Part shown: positions 56,423 through 64,000 of the stretch, one piece after another
Layout: each line of letters starts with the position of its first letter
Numbering within the stretch: the first letter of the stretch is position 1
Origin: an uncultured Prevotellaceae bacterium
GTDB taxonomy: Bacteria > Bacteroidota > Bacteroidia > Bacteroidales > Muribaculaceae
Assembly: GCA_900318535.1 (NCBI GenBank)
Contig: ONKU01000014.1
Location: 1 to 64,000, forward strand
Length of the DNA: 64,000 bases
Reading direction: 5' to 3'
Made by a program: the position numbers and the translations under genes
The notes under the pieces: generated by a model
The model's input: only the letters and a program-made list of their open reading frames with translations
Database searches by the model: none
Told to the model about the DNA's origin: nothing

Positions 56423-56980
56423 ATGAAGAAGTTTTTATTGATGTTTGCAGCTGTTGCTGCTATCGCTTTTGTTGGTTGCAAGACTGAGACCAAGCCCGCT
56501 GAGGAAGCTGCTGTTGAAGAGGCTCCCGTAGCTGAGTACACTGTTGACGGTGTAGCTAACGAGCTGCTGAACTGCGCTGATGAGGCTGCTGCTGTTAGCC
56601 TGCTCGATGGTATCAAGGCTAAGGCTGAGGAGTTGCTGAACGGTGGTGACCAGGCTGGTTACTTCAACATCATCAACATCCTGAAGACCGTTTGGGACAA
56701 CAACAAGGATGCCATCCTGGCTAAGATCCCGACCCTGGCTGAGAAGATGACCAGTTACATCGATGTTCCCGAGAACCTGAAGGCTGGTTTTGCTGAGTTC
56801 GTAGCAAAGCAGGCTGCTGAGAAGGTTGGTGAGGCTGTTGACGCTGCTACCGACGCTGCTACCGAGAAGGTTGACGCTGCTAAGGAGGCCGTTAAAGATG
56901 CTGCTGGCAATGCCGTTGACGCTGCCAAGGAGAAAGGTGCTGAGGCTGCTCAGAAGGTAGCTGACGAGCTGAAGAACTAA
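56423..56980 (+). CDS. Alanine-rich helical lipoprotein, probably highly expressed
   Basis: A 185-residue exported lipoprotein (lipobox AFVGCK). The C-terminal about 60 residues repeat an 11-residue-like pattern of Ala, Lys, Asp and Glu (EAVDAATDAATEKVDAAKEA), similar to LEA/apolipoprotein-type amphipathic helices. Codon choice is extreme (GCT, GAG, AAG, CTG), unlike its neighbours, and promoter and terminator are both near consensus, pointing to high expression. Function unknown. Confidence 0.85.
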   Translation: MKKFLLMFAAVAAIAFVGCKTETKPAEEAAVEEAPVAEYTVDGVANELLNCADEAAAVSLLDGIKAKAEELLNGGDQAGYFNIINILKTVWDNNKDAILAKIPTLAEKMTSYIDVPENLKAGFAEFVAKQAAEKVGEAVDAATDAATEKVDAAKEAVKDAAGNAVDAAKEKGAEAAQKVADELKN

Positions 56981-57010
56981 TCTAGAACACAAGATTAATC
57001 CCTTATAACA

Positions 57011-57050
57011 AATCAGGGCTGGCTCTTATGGGCCAGCCCTGATTGTTTTT
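57011..57050 (+). terminator. Strong intrinsic terminator
   Basis: A perfect 13-bp stem AATCAGGGCTGGC / GCCAGCCCTGATT with an 8-base loop and a following T-run. Confidence 0.9.
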
Positions 57051-57060
57051 TCTTTTCTTA

Positions 57061-57081
57061 CAAGCCGATGGCTTGCAATAC
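57061..57081. repeat. Gene-end palindrome plus AATAC (copy 3)
   Basis: CAAGCC-GAT-GGCTTG followed by CAATAC, nine bases before the end of the convergent GNAT gene. Confidence 0.6.
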
Positions 57082-57089
57082 CAGAACAT

Positions 57090-57596
57090 CTAGCGGGATG
57101 AGGTGGCGGCTTTTTGATAGGCGAGGCGCTCGTCGCCGCTGAGCAGATAGATGATGCCGCAGTAAGTGAAGCCGTAACGCTCAATGACATGGCGCATGAT
57201 CACGTTGTCGCGATGGGTGTCGATGCGCAAGCAACCAGCCACGTCCATGCAATAGTCCATCACGTCGTTGAAAATGCCATGACTCGCTGCCGTGCTGGCC
57301 AAGCGGTGCACCACATAGTAGGGTTGATCGTCCAGCCACTGGCCTTCATAAATTTCCTTGTAAGTGGGCTCAGGGCCAGGGATGAAGGCAAATGAGGCAA
57401 CAATCTCCCCACCCTGCTCCACACACAGGTAGCAATGCCCGTTGTTGATGTCGTTCTCAATGGTCTCACGACTGGGATAGCCGCCAATCCACTGGTTCAC
57501 GTTACCACACGACCGCATGATGCCGCGCGCCTCCTCGATGAGCCGCATGATGACCGGCACATCTTCCATCCTTGCTTTTCTAAACGTCCTATTCAT
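57090..57596 (-). CDS. GNAT-family N-acetyltransferase
   Basis: A 168-residue acetyltransferase fold: FRKARMEDVPVIMRLIEEAR opening, CYLCVEQGGEIVASFAF central strand, and the end LRIDTHRDNVIMRHVIERYG with GFTYCGII, which covers the acetyl-CoA site. The substrate is unknown. It follows the M3 peptidase gene by about 20 bases on the same strand. Confidence 0.85.
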   Translation of the reverse strand: MNRTFRKARMEDVPVIMRLIEEARGIMRSCGNVNQWIGGYPSRETIENDINNGHCYLCVEQGGEIVASFAFIPGPEPTYKEIYEGQWLDDQPYYVVHRLASTAASHGIFNDVMDYCMDVAGCLRIDTHRDNVIMRHVIERYGFTYCGIIYLLSGDERLAYQKAATSSR

Positions 57597-57616
57597 ACAG
57601 TAATCCTGATTTGTTC

Positions 57617-59674
57617 TTATTCATTGTCAGTTGAAATGGCAATGCCGTCGCGGCGCATCATGGCATCGATGCGGGGCTCACGACCGCGAAAGCGCTGATA
57701 AAGCGCCATCGGGGCCTCGGTGCCACCACGGGAGAGCACGTTATCGACCCACTGGCGGGCTGTCTCCCGATTGAAAATGCCGTCTTCCTTGAACTTAGAG
57801 AAGGCGTCACACTCTATCACTTCGGCCCATTTGTAGCCGTAGTAACCCGCAGCATATCCACCCGAGAAAATATGGGTGAACTGCGGAGACATGATGCAAC
57901 CTTCAACAGGTTCAAATGCCTTCACATCCCTGGTCGCATTATACTCGAATTGGAAATCATCGCCCACATAGGGCTCTGAAATGCTGTGCCAGGCCATATC
58001 GAGAAATCCGAAGCCCAACTGCCGCACACAAGCGTACGCGGCACCATACTGCGACGATGCCAACAGGCGGTCAATCAGTTCCTGCGGAACGGGCTCGCCC
58101 GTCTGGTAATGACAAGCAAAACTATCCAAAAATTCCCGCTCATAGACGTAGTTCTCGTTGAACTGTGAGGGCACCTCGACAAAGTCACGATAGACGTTGG
58201 TGCCCGAGAGTGACTGGTACTTGCAACGGCTCAACAGCTGGTGCAATGCGTGACCGAACTCGTGCATGAACGTCTCGACCTCACGCACGGTGAGCAACGA
58301 CGGCTTCGTATCGGTAGGACGGGAGAAGTTCATCGTCAAGGTCACCAGCGGCCTCACGTCATTACCGTTCTCGTCGATGTACTGCTCACGGAAACTCGTC
58401 ATCCATGCTCCGCTCTGCTTGGTAGCACGTGGGAAGAAATCGAGGTAGAGCACACCCACAGCCTTGCCGTCCTCATCAGTCACGTCAAACACCTCCACCT
58501 CGGGATGGAACACCTGTGCATCGTGGTTGGGGACAAAGCGCAGGCCATACATCCGCTTGGCAAAGCCAAAAACGCCCTTGGTCACCTTGCTCAACTCGAA
58601 ATATGGACGCAACAGCTCATCGTTGATGTCAAACATCGAGTCCTTTTCCTTATTGCTGTAATAGCTGTAGTCCCAGGGCATGATTTCTACCTTCTTGCCC
58701 TCCAGTTTACCAGCAAATTCGGTCAAATGCTCCATCTCGCTGCGTTCCACCGGCAAATAAGCCTCACGCAACTGGTTGAGCATGTTATAGACCGCTTGGG
58801 GCGTCTCGGCCATCGTATGCTGCAGTTTGTAGTCGGCAAAGGTTTTGCAACCCATCAGGCGGGCGATATCCAATCGGGTGTTGGCAATGTCTCGCAGCAC
58901 ATCCAGATTGCAGTATTCACCGCTGGTACACTGGCGGTTGTACATCTTGTACAATTTCTCGCGCAAGTCGCGACGGTCGCTGTACTTCATGAACGGGCCA
59001 TAACTGGGCGCATCCAGCGTGATCAGCCAGGCATCCTCGCGGCCTTTTTCCTTCGCCGCCTGACGTGCCGCGTCAAGGGTGCTCTCGGACAATCCGGCCA
59101 GGTCGTCCTGTGTGAGCCACAGTTCATAACGGGGAGTTTCCTTAAGGGCGTTCTGGTCAAACTTCAAAGTCAATTCAGTCAAACGCTTGGACAGTTCGCG
59201 ATAACACTCACGGTCAGCACCTTGCAGATTGGCACCGCTGCGGATGAAGCCGTCGTAGGTCTCACGCATCAGCATCCGGTCCTCGACATCATGCCGTGAG
59301 GCATCAAAATGGTCGTGTACATGTTTCACGCGTTCCCACAACTGCTCATTGAGCGTAATGCTGTTGAAATGCTCACTCAACAGTGGGGCCATGCGGTTGC
59401 TCACCTCTAACAAGGCATCGTCGGCATTGGCCGAGAGCATAGGGTAATACACACCCAGGACACGGCTCAGGGTCGCTCCTGCACGGTCGAGCGCAACGAT
59501 GGTGTTCTCAAAAGTCGCCTCAGCTGCATTGCCTGCGATGGCTTTGACTTCGGCATCATGTTCCTTGATACCCTGACGGATGGCAGGCTCGTAATCGGCC
59601 GTCGTGATGCGGTCAAAAGGTATGGTTCCTCCCGTTGTCCTGAACGGCTTGAAAAATATATTGTCCTCGATCAT
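57617..59674 (-). CDS. dcp: M3-family dipeptidyl carboxypeptidase (Dcp-like)
   Basis: Zinc oligopeptidase of about 685 residues that trims dipeptides from peptide C-termini. The active site is FMHEFGHALHQLLS with the third ligand in the DFVEVPSQFNENY region. The ATG at 59674 (MIEDNIFFKPF) is preferred to a GTG at 59686. No signal peptide is seen, so it is cytoplasmic. A heptamer repeat abuts the start codon. It lies 30 bases downstream of mutS2. Confidence 0.92.
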   Translation of the reverse strand: MIEDNIFFKPFRTTGGTIPFDRITTADYEPAIRQGIKEHDAEVKAIAGNAAEATFENTIVALDRAGATLSRVLGVYYPMLSANADDALLEVSNRMAPLLSEHFNSITLNEQLWERVKHVHDHFDASRHDVEDRMLMRETYDGFIRSGANLQGADRECYRELSKRLTELTLKFDQNALKETPRYELWLTQDDLAGLSESTLDAARQAAKEKGREDAWLITLDAPSYGPFMKYSDRRDLREKLYKMYNRQCTSGEYCNLDVLRDIANTRLDIARLMGCKTFADYKLQHTMAETPQAVYNMLNQLREAYLPVERSEMEHLTEFAGKLEGKKVEIMPWDYSYYSNKEKDSMFDINDELLRPYFELSKVTKGVFGFAKRMYGLRFVPNHDAQVFHPEVEVFDVTDEDGKAVGVLYLDFFPRATKQSGAWMTSFREQYIDENGNDVRPLVTLTMNFSRPTDTKPSLLTVREVETFMHEFGHALHQLLSRCKYQSLSGTNVYRDFVEVPSQFNENYVYEREFLDSFACHYQTGEPVPQELIDRLLASSQYGAAYACVRQLGFGFLDMAWHSISEPYVGDDFQFEYNATRDVKAFEPVEGCIMSPQFTHIFSGGYAAGYYGYKWAEVIECDAFSKFKEDGIFNRETARQWVDNVLSRGGTEAPMALYQRFRGREPRIDAMMRRDGIAISTDNE

Positions 59675-59702
59675 TTCTCTAATCACTAATCTTTAATTCA
59701 AA
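59675..59702 (-). repeat. Heptamer-period leader of the M3 peptidase gene
   Basis: Four 7-base units on the plus strand directly beyond the start codon: TTCTCTA, ATCACTA, ATCTTTA, ATTCAAA. In mRNA sense the core is TTAGNGA. It fills almost the whole mutS2-M3 gap. Confidence 0.65.
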
Positions 59703-59703
59703 A

Positions 59704-62160
59704 TTACTCCAATTCCACTACTGTGATTCCTGCGCCGCCAAACTGCACATGCTCGTCGCGATAAGACTTCACACCCGAGACGGTGTGCAGGTACTCGCGG
59801 ATGGCCACCTTCAGCGCACCAGTACCGGTGCCATGCAGGATGCGGACGCGCTGAGCGCTGAACTGGATAGCATCATCGATGAAATAGGTAATGGCCTGCA
59901 AGGCTTCATCGGCACGCATGCCGCGCACGTCGATATCCGGCTTGAAATTCAGCTGGCGCGTGCGGATTTCATCAGTCGTGGCACGTCCCAAGGATTCAGC
60001 TTTTGGTAACTTCTCCTTGCGCATGGTACGCTCTACTTTGTCGGCCTCGATTCGGGTCTTGATGTTCCCGAATGCCACCAACGCATATTTCTCGTCAATG
60101 CTGATGAGTGTTCCGACGGTTGTCGTTCCCTTCAGTACCACGTTGTCGCCTGCCTGCAGGGGACGGTTCTTGTCAGCTTGCTGGGGCTTCGCTTTCTTTT
60201 TGGCTGGTTTGCGATGGGCTTTATCGTTGGGCGTGAGCTCAGTAAGCCGTGCAGGAGCATCGGGTTCTTCGGCATTGAGGCGCTGCTTGAACTCGTCCAG
60301 CTGGCGCCGAAGCTCCTTGGTGCGCTCTTTCTCAGCCTGTTCGCGGCGAATCTCCTTGATGGTACGCTCAATCTGGGCGTTGCTGCCCTTCAGTATTTCC
60401 TGTGCCTCGGCACGCGCGTCGTGAATGATCTGTCGATGCTCGGCACGGATATTGTCCAACCGCTCGTCATAGTCGGCGATCATCTGGTCGAGGCGCTTTT
60501 CCTTGGCGCGCACGTCCTGGCGCTTGTTCTCCCAGTAGCGGCGGTCGCGCACGATGTCGAGCAGGTACTTGTCCATGTTGATATAGTCGCTGCCCACTAT
60601 TTCGCTGGCCTTGTCGATTACCTGCTGGGGCAAACCCGTCTTGCGGGCAATCTCGATGGCAAACGAACTGCCGGGGTAACCCATCGACAATTGGAACAAG
60701 GGCTGCATGCGCTGGCGGTCATAGAGCATAGCGCCATTGACCACGCCATCGGTCTCGTCGGCAAAATGCTTCAGGTTCTGGTAATGGGTTGTGATCACAC
60801 CCATCACCCTGTGCTCGTTGAGCTGCTCCAGGATGGACTGGGCAATGGCTCCGCCAATCTGTGGCTCGGTACCGCTACCCATCTCATCGATAAGGATGAG
60901 AGTCTCCTTACCTCCCTTCGAGAGGAACAGCTTCATGTTCTGCAGGTGGCTGCTATAGGTACTCAGGTCGTTCTCGATGCTCTGTTGGTCACCGATGTCA
61001 ATGAAAATGTCATGGTACAGGCCCATGTGTGAATTGTCGCGCAGAGTGGGCAGCAAGCCGCACTGCATCATGTACTGGACAACGCCTACGGTCTTCAGGC
61101 ACACCGACTTACCGCCGGCATTAGGACCCGAAATGACCAGGATGCGGTTTTGCTGGTTCAGGTTGATGTTCAAGGGCACCACCTCCTTGCCCTGGGTTCG
61201 CAACGAGAGCATCAGGGCGGGATGGATGGCCGTGTACCATTCCACCACCGGTTTGCGGTCGATGTGGCACATCTGTGCTCCCACATCCTTGGCAAACAGT
61301 GCCTTAGCACGGATAAAGTCCAGCTGCCCAAGCGTTTCCAGCACGCCGGCCAGTTCATCGAGGTGCGGACGGATCTGGTCGGTCACCTCGGTGAGGATGC
61401 GTATAATTTCGCGGGCGATTTCGGCCTCTGTCTCACGGATGCGGTTGTTGGCCTCGACGATGGCATCGGGCTCAATGAACACAGTCTTGCCTGTGGCACT
61501 CTCGTCATGCACGATACCATGCAGTTTGCGCTTGTTCATGGCACTCACGGGCAACACCAGACGCCCGTCACGCAACGAGGGCTGCACATCGTTCTCCAGG
61601 ATGCCATCCTGCTTACCCTGGGCGATGATGCGGCGCAGGGTGCCGTTGATGCTGCTGGTCACACGGGCAATCGCAACACGCAGCTCATGCAGGTGCGGCG
61701 ATGCCGTGTCCTTGATGTTGCCGGCCTTATCGAGCACATGCCCGATGGCGCTACTCAACTCGGGGAAGGCCTGCATGCCGCTGGTGAGTTCCCGCAATCG
61801 CGGATAAGGCGAATTGCCGTCACCGTCGGCAGCAAAGAAACGGACAACCTGACTGACCGTAACCAGCAGACGCTGCAGGTCAAACAGGCGCTCGGCCGAC
61901 AGGAATGTGCCGGGCGTGGAAACCTCCTTGAGCACGACACGCAAGTCGAAATAGTAACTCAACGGAAATTCACGGCCCGTCTGAAGGATGGACAAGAACT
62001 CGTTGGTCTCCTCGAGCCAGCGGATGACCTCGTCGCGACGGGTCGAGAAACGCAGGCGCGGCACGTTTGCCGCCCCCAACGCGCTCACGCAGTGACGTTC
62101 CAGTTCACGCCTGACGGCATCAAAGCCAATCTTGGTCTCAAAAGTTGAGGGATAAATCAT
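59704..62160 (-). CDS. mutS2: Endonuclease MutS2 / ribosome-rescue ATPase
   Basis: About 818 residues: a MutS-type core and ATPase with Walker A GPNAGGKSVCLKTVG, DEMGSGTEP, and STYSSHL, a long coiled coil (about 520-640, Glu/Arg-rich), a KOW-like segment (LQAGDNVVLKGTTTVGTLIS) and a C-terminal Smr nuclease domain (DVRGMRADEALQAI, RILHGTGTGALK). MutS2 proteins limit recombination and split collided ribosomes. The start was placed at the ATG 62160, because a -7 box covers the upstream GTG. Confidence 0.94.
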   Translation of the reverse strand: MIYPSTFETKIGFDAVRRELERHCVSALGAANVPRLRFSTRRDEVIRWLEETNEFLSILQTGREFPLSYYFDLRVVLKEVSTPGTFLSAERLFDLQRLLVTVSQVVRFFAADGDGNSPYPRLRELTSGMQAFPELSSAIGHVLDKAGNIKDTASPHLHELRVAIARVTSSINGTLRRIIAQGKQDGILENDVQPSLRDGRLVLPVSAMNKRKLHGIVHDESATGKTVFIEPDAIVEANNRIRETEAEIAREIIRILTEVTDQIRPHLDELAGVLETLGQLDFIRAKALFAKDVGAQMCHIDRKPVVEWYTAIHPALMLSLRTQGKEVVPLNINLNQQNRILVISGPNAGGKSVCLKTVGVVQYMMQCGLLPTLRDNSHMGLYHDIFIDIGDQQSIENDLSTYSSHLQNMKLFLSKGGKETLILIDEMGSGTEPQIGGAIAQSILEQLNEHRVMGVITTHYQNLKHFADETDGVVNGAMLYDRQRMQPLFQLSMGYPGSSFAIEIARKTGLPQQVIDKASEIVGSDYINMDKYLLDIVRDRRYWENKRQDVRAKEKRLDQMIADYDERLDNIRAEHRQIIHDARAEAQEILKGSNAQIERTIKEIRREQAEKERTKELRRQLDEFKQRLNAEEPDAPARLTELTPNDKAHRKPAKKKAKPQQADKNRPLQAGDNVVLKGTTTVGTLISIDEKYALVAFGNIKTRIEADKVERTMRKEKLPKAESLGRATTDEIRTRQLNFKPDIDVRGMRADEALQAITYFIDDAIQFSAQRVRILHGTGTGALKVAIREYLHTVSGVKSYRDEHVQFGGAGITVVELE

Positions 62161-62165
62161 AGGCA

Positions 62166-62173
62166 CAAAATTA
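62166..62173 (-). promoter_or_regulatory. -7 element of mutS2 promoter
   Basis: TAATTTTG on the minus strand, only about 5 bases before the ATG, so the mRNA should be leaderless or nearly so. Confidence 0.45.
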
Positions 62174-62204
62174 GTGTATTTTCGCGGAATGGAGAAATAA
62201 TTTG

Positions 62205-62212
62205 TATCTTTG
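62205..62212 (+). promoter_or_regulatory. -7 element of the candidate small RNA
   Basis: TATCTTTG followed by CGG matches the consensus. It points away from mutS2 and lies about 70 bases before a terminator stem, well short of the next gene. Confidence 0.6.
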
Positions 62213-62217
62213 CGGCA

Positions 62218-62326
62218 TCATAGGGAATTATCCCTAGACATAATCATCAATCAAATCTTATCTATCTGATTCAAGAAAAAACCATGCCTCGTTGTCGTTC
62301 AGCAGACGTCAACGAGGCTTTTTTAT
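62218..62326 (+). ncRNA. Candidate small RNA of about 110 nt
   Basis: A promoter -7 box ends at 62212 and a strong intrinsic terminator ends near 62324; no convincing reading frame lies between. A 5' hairpin TAGGGA-ATTA-TCCCTA (62221-62236) starts the predicted RNA. A separate -7 box (TACATTTG, 62369-62376) serves the downstream peptidase gene, so this unit appears independent. No known RNA family recognised. Confidence 0.45.
62286..62324 (+). terminator. Terminator of the candidate small RNA
   Basis: GCCTCGTTG pairs with CAACGAGGC and extends inward, followed by TTTTTT. Confidence 0.8.
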
Positions 62327-62368
62327 CTTTTTTTGCCCAAATATAGGACAGGAAACAAAAAAAAGAAC

Positions 62369-62376
62369 TACATTTG
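62369..62376 (+). promoter_or_regulatory. -7 element of the C1 peptidase gene
   Basis: TACATTTG followed by CGAG, about 55 bases before the start codon. Confidence 0.5.
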
Positions 62377-62432
62377 CGAGTTATAATCATGAATTTCAAT
62401 TAACCTAAACATTAATAACTAACTCATTTTTT

Positions 62433-63638
62433 ATGAAGAAATTCTTATTCTTACTGCTCGCATCGGCTATTTCGTTCAACATGATGGCTGATGACAAGGT
62501 TGTTGTCCCCGACAGCACCGGTTTCAAGTTCACCGACACCAAGGTTATCCGTCACACCCCCGTCAAGGACCAGAACAAGTCCGGAACGTGCTGGTGCTAC
62601 TCGACCAACTCCTTCTTTGAGAACGAGATCCTGCGCCTCACCGGCAAGGAGGTTCACCTGAGCGAGGGCTTTGTGGTTAACCACTGCTACTATGACAAGG
62701 CCATCAAGTACATCCGCATGGATGGCACGATCAACTTTGCCGAGGGTGGCGCTGCCGAGGATGTGCCCTACGTATGGCGCAAATACGGCATGGTTCCCAA
62801 CGAGGTGTACACCGGCATGACCTATGGTGACAAGAAGTTTGACACCCACGAGCTGACCACGCTGCTGAGCGGCTTTGTTGGCACCATCAACAAGAACAGC
62901 CGCGGCAAGCTCACTCCCGCGTGGATGGACGCTCTGAAGGGTGTCCTCGACGGCTACATGGGCAAGATGCCCGAGAGCTTCGTGTATGAGGGCAAGACCT
63001 ACACCCCGCAGACTTGGGCTGCCAGCCTGGGCCTGAACATGGACGATTATGTACCCATCGCATCGTTTACCCACCACCCCTACTATCAGCCCTTCATCCT
63101 TGAGGTGGCCGACAACTGGTTGTGGTCCAGCTATCAGAACGTGCCCATCGACGAGCTGCTCGAGATTGCCAACTACGCTATCGACAACGGCTACAGCATC
63201 GCTTGGGGTTCTGACGTGAGCGAGAAAGGTTTCAAGTGGCGCAACGGTTATGCCATCCTGCCCGTCAAGAAGGAAGTTCCCGATGCCGAAGGTACCGACA
63301 TGGCACGCTGGGCTCAGCTGAGCGACAAGGACCGCGAGGCCGAACTGTGGGACATCAAGGGCCCGGTTAAGGAGCAGTGGGTAACCCCCGAGGAGCGTCA
63401 GGAGATGTTCGACAACAAGGAGACCACCGACGACCACGGCATGGTCATCATGGGCAAGGCCGTTGACCAGGAAGGCAACAAGTACTTCAAGGTACAGAAC
63501 AGCTGGGACACCAACCAACTGTACGAGGGCTACTTCTATTGCAGCGAGGCCTTCTTCCGCGCCAAGACTTTGAACATCCTGGTGCACAAGGATGCCATCC
63601 CCGCCAAGATCGCCAAGAAGTTAGGCATCAAGAAGTAA
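62433..63638 (+). CDS. C1-family cysteine peptidase (bleomycin hydrolase/PepC-like), exported
   Basis: A 401-residue papain-fold aminopeptidase with a signal peptide (MKKFLFLLLASAISFNMMAD). The oxyanion Gln and nucleophile Cys are in VKDQNKSGTCWCYSTNSFFE (in part), the His in TTDDHGMVIMGKA and the Asn in FKVQNSWDTN. Its codons are strongly biased. The exported location differs from cytoplasmic PepC of Firmicutes but is common for Bacteroidales members. Confidence 0.9.
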   Translation: MKKFLFLLLASAISFNMMADDKVVVPDSTGFKFTDTKVIRHTPVKDQNKSGTCWCYSTNSFFENEILRLTGKEVHLSEGFVVNHCYYDKAIKYIRMDGTINFAEGGAAEDVPYVWRKYGMVPNEVYTGMTYGDKKFDTHELTTLLSGFVGTINKNSRGKLTPAWMDALKGVLDGYMGKMPESFVYEGKTYTPQTWAASLGLNMDDYVPIASFTHHPYYQPFILEVADNWLWSSYQNVPIDELLEIANYAIDNGYSIAWGSDVSEKGFKWRNGYAILPVKKEVPDAEGTDMARWAQLSDKDREAELWDIKGPVKEQWVTPEERQEMFDNKETTDDHGMVIMGKAVDQEGNKYFKVQNSWDTNQLYEGYFYCSEAFFRAKTLNILVHKDAIPAKIAKKLGIKK

Positions 63639-63645
63639 TTATTTT

Positions 63646-63688
63646 AGTTGCACTACGCGCAACTAAAAGTTTAGAGTTTAGGGTTTAG
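63646..63688 (+). repeat. Hairpin and heptamer repeat after the C1 peptidase gene
   Basis: AGTTGC and GCAACT arms (63646-63664) form a small hairpin, followed by three 7-base units AGTTTAG, AGTTTAG, GGTTTAG (63668-63688). Confidence 0.65.
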
Positions 63689-63721
63689 AGACATTTCAAC
63701 TACCCTGCTCGCCCTTAAAAG

Positions 63722-63765
63722 AAAAAAGACCTGCACGCCGTGTTGATGGCGTGCAGGTCTTTTTT
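63722..63765. terminator. Strong terminator, 18-bp stem
   Basis: AAAAAA plus GACCTGCACGCC pairs with GGCGTGCAGGTC plus TTTTTT around an 8-base loop; the A/T flanks would allow termination from either side. Confidence 0.9.
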
Positions 63766-63813
63766 AGTCGCCGTTTGGAGGCTTTATCATGTTTTTTTAG
63801 TAATTTCGCAGCC

Positions 63814-64000
63814 ATGATGATGGTTAATCGAGAACGCGGGGTTAATCGGTGGGTGCTGGTGGGGATTGGTGCCTTTGCTGTGGTGGCCTTGTTGCTGGTG
63901 TCGTGGGATTCTTATCTGTATGACCTGTGGCAGCACCATGACGTGATCTGGTTCTATCTGTGCGGCAAGGCGTGGATGAACGGTATGACGCCATACGTCG
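63814..64000 (+). CDS. Membrane protein, N-terminal part (cut by window edge)
   Basis: An ATG at 63814 opens a frame without stops to the end of the window. Residues about 12-30 form a hydrophobic segment (WVLVGIGAFAVVALLLVSWD), and the following YDLWQHHDVIWFYLCGKAWM resembles the start of polytopic glycosyltransferases of the GT-C type. The identification is tentative because only 62 codons are visible. A -7-like TAATTTCG lies just upstream. Confidence 0.55.
   Translation, partial: MMMVNRERGVNRWVLVGIGAFAVVALLLVSWDSYLYDLWQHHDVIWFYLCGKAWMNGMTPYV

Noticed and set aside
62284-62343. Short peptide reading over the terminator near 62.3 kb (starting MPRCRS)
   Set aside because: Its codons coincide with the terminator stem and T-run, so the sequence is explained by RNA structure rather than translation.

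Overview
The window is a 64 kb piece of a Bacteroidales chromosome (Bacteroidota). The evidence is the gene content: serine palmitoyltransferase, NrdJ, class III FBPase, DUF4251, a pRiA4b ORF-3-like protein, a BspA-type leucine-rich repeat protein and dockerin-bearing secreted proteins. Promoters also fit, with a -7 element TAnnTTTG and sometimes a -33 TTTG 19-20 bases upstream, and Shine-Dalgarno sites are lacking. A Prevotellaceae or Muribaculaceae-like gut or rumen lineage is my inference; no rRNA or species marker is present. I see no prophage, insertion sequence, CRISPR array or conjugative element. Most of the window is housekeeping.

Layout. 0.1-3 kb: tRNA-Gly and minus-strand genes including serine palmitoyltransferase (sphingolipid synthesis). 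3-8.4 kb: ligA and small envelope or secreted proteins. 8.4-9 kb: a gene-poor stretch with an array of short hairpins. 9-14 kb: sppA, lpxK, purine nucleoside phosphorylase and thiL on the plus strand. 14.1-21 kb: a complete glycine-cleavage cluster (lplA, gcvT, gcvH, gcvPA, gcvPB, lpdA), in which gcvPB appears frameshifted near its 5' end. 21-23.5 kb: rsgA and an alanine/sodium symporter. 23.6-29.4 kb: an overlapping GH2-GH3 pair. 29.5-36.7 kb: nrdJ, an OmpA-like lipoprotein, fbp and a DbpA-type helicase.

36.8-41.6 kb: a WG-repeat lipoprotein and the queuosine precursor genes queD, queE, queC and queF, with fabD between the two pairs. 41.8-44.2 kb: a mosaic secreted protein (BspA repeats, a 405-bp tandem duplication, dockerin, SUMF1 fold). 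44.4-56.1 kb: a long minus-strand run with a glutamine amidotransferase, an HD protein, MlaF/MlaE without MlaD, a pseudo-receiver LuxR regulator overlapping a hemerythrin gene, an LTA-synthase-like protein, a UmuD-like protease without umuC, an MBL hydrolase, lipoproteins, a TSCPD protein, a Crp/Fnr regulator, hisS and a zinc membrane protease. 56.4-64 kb: an alanine-rich lipoprotein with a consensus promoter, a GNAT protein, an M3 peptidase, mutS2, a candidate small RNA, a C1 peptidase and the start of a membrane protein cut by the window edge.

The most unusual signals are non-coding. A family of 7-bp-period repeats (core CTAA/TTAG) forms the leaders of at least eight genes, often ending at the start codon. 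There is also a C(GAA)G-loop hairpin array, a set of gene-end palindromes followed by AATAC, and a free-standing promoter-hairpin-terminator unit near 62.2 kb.
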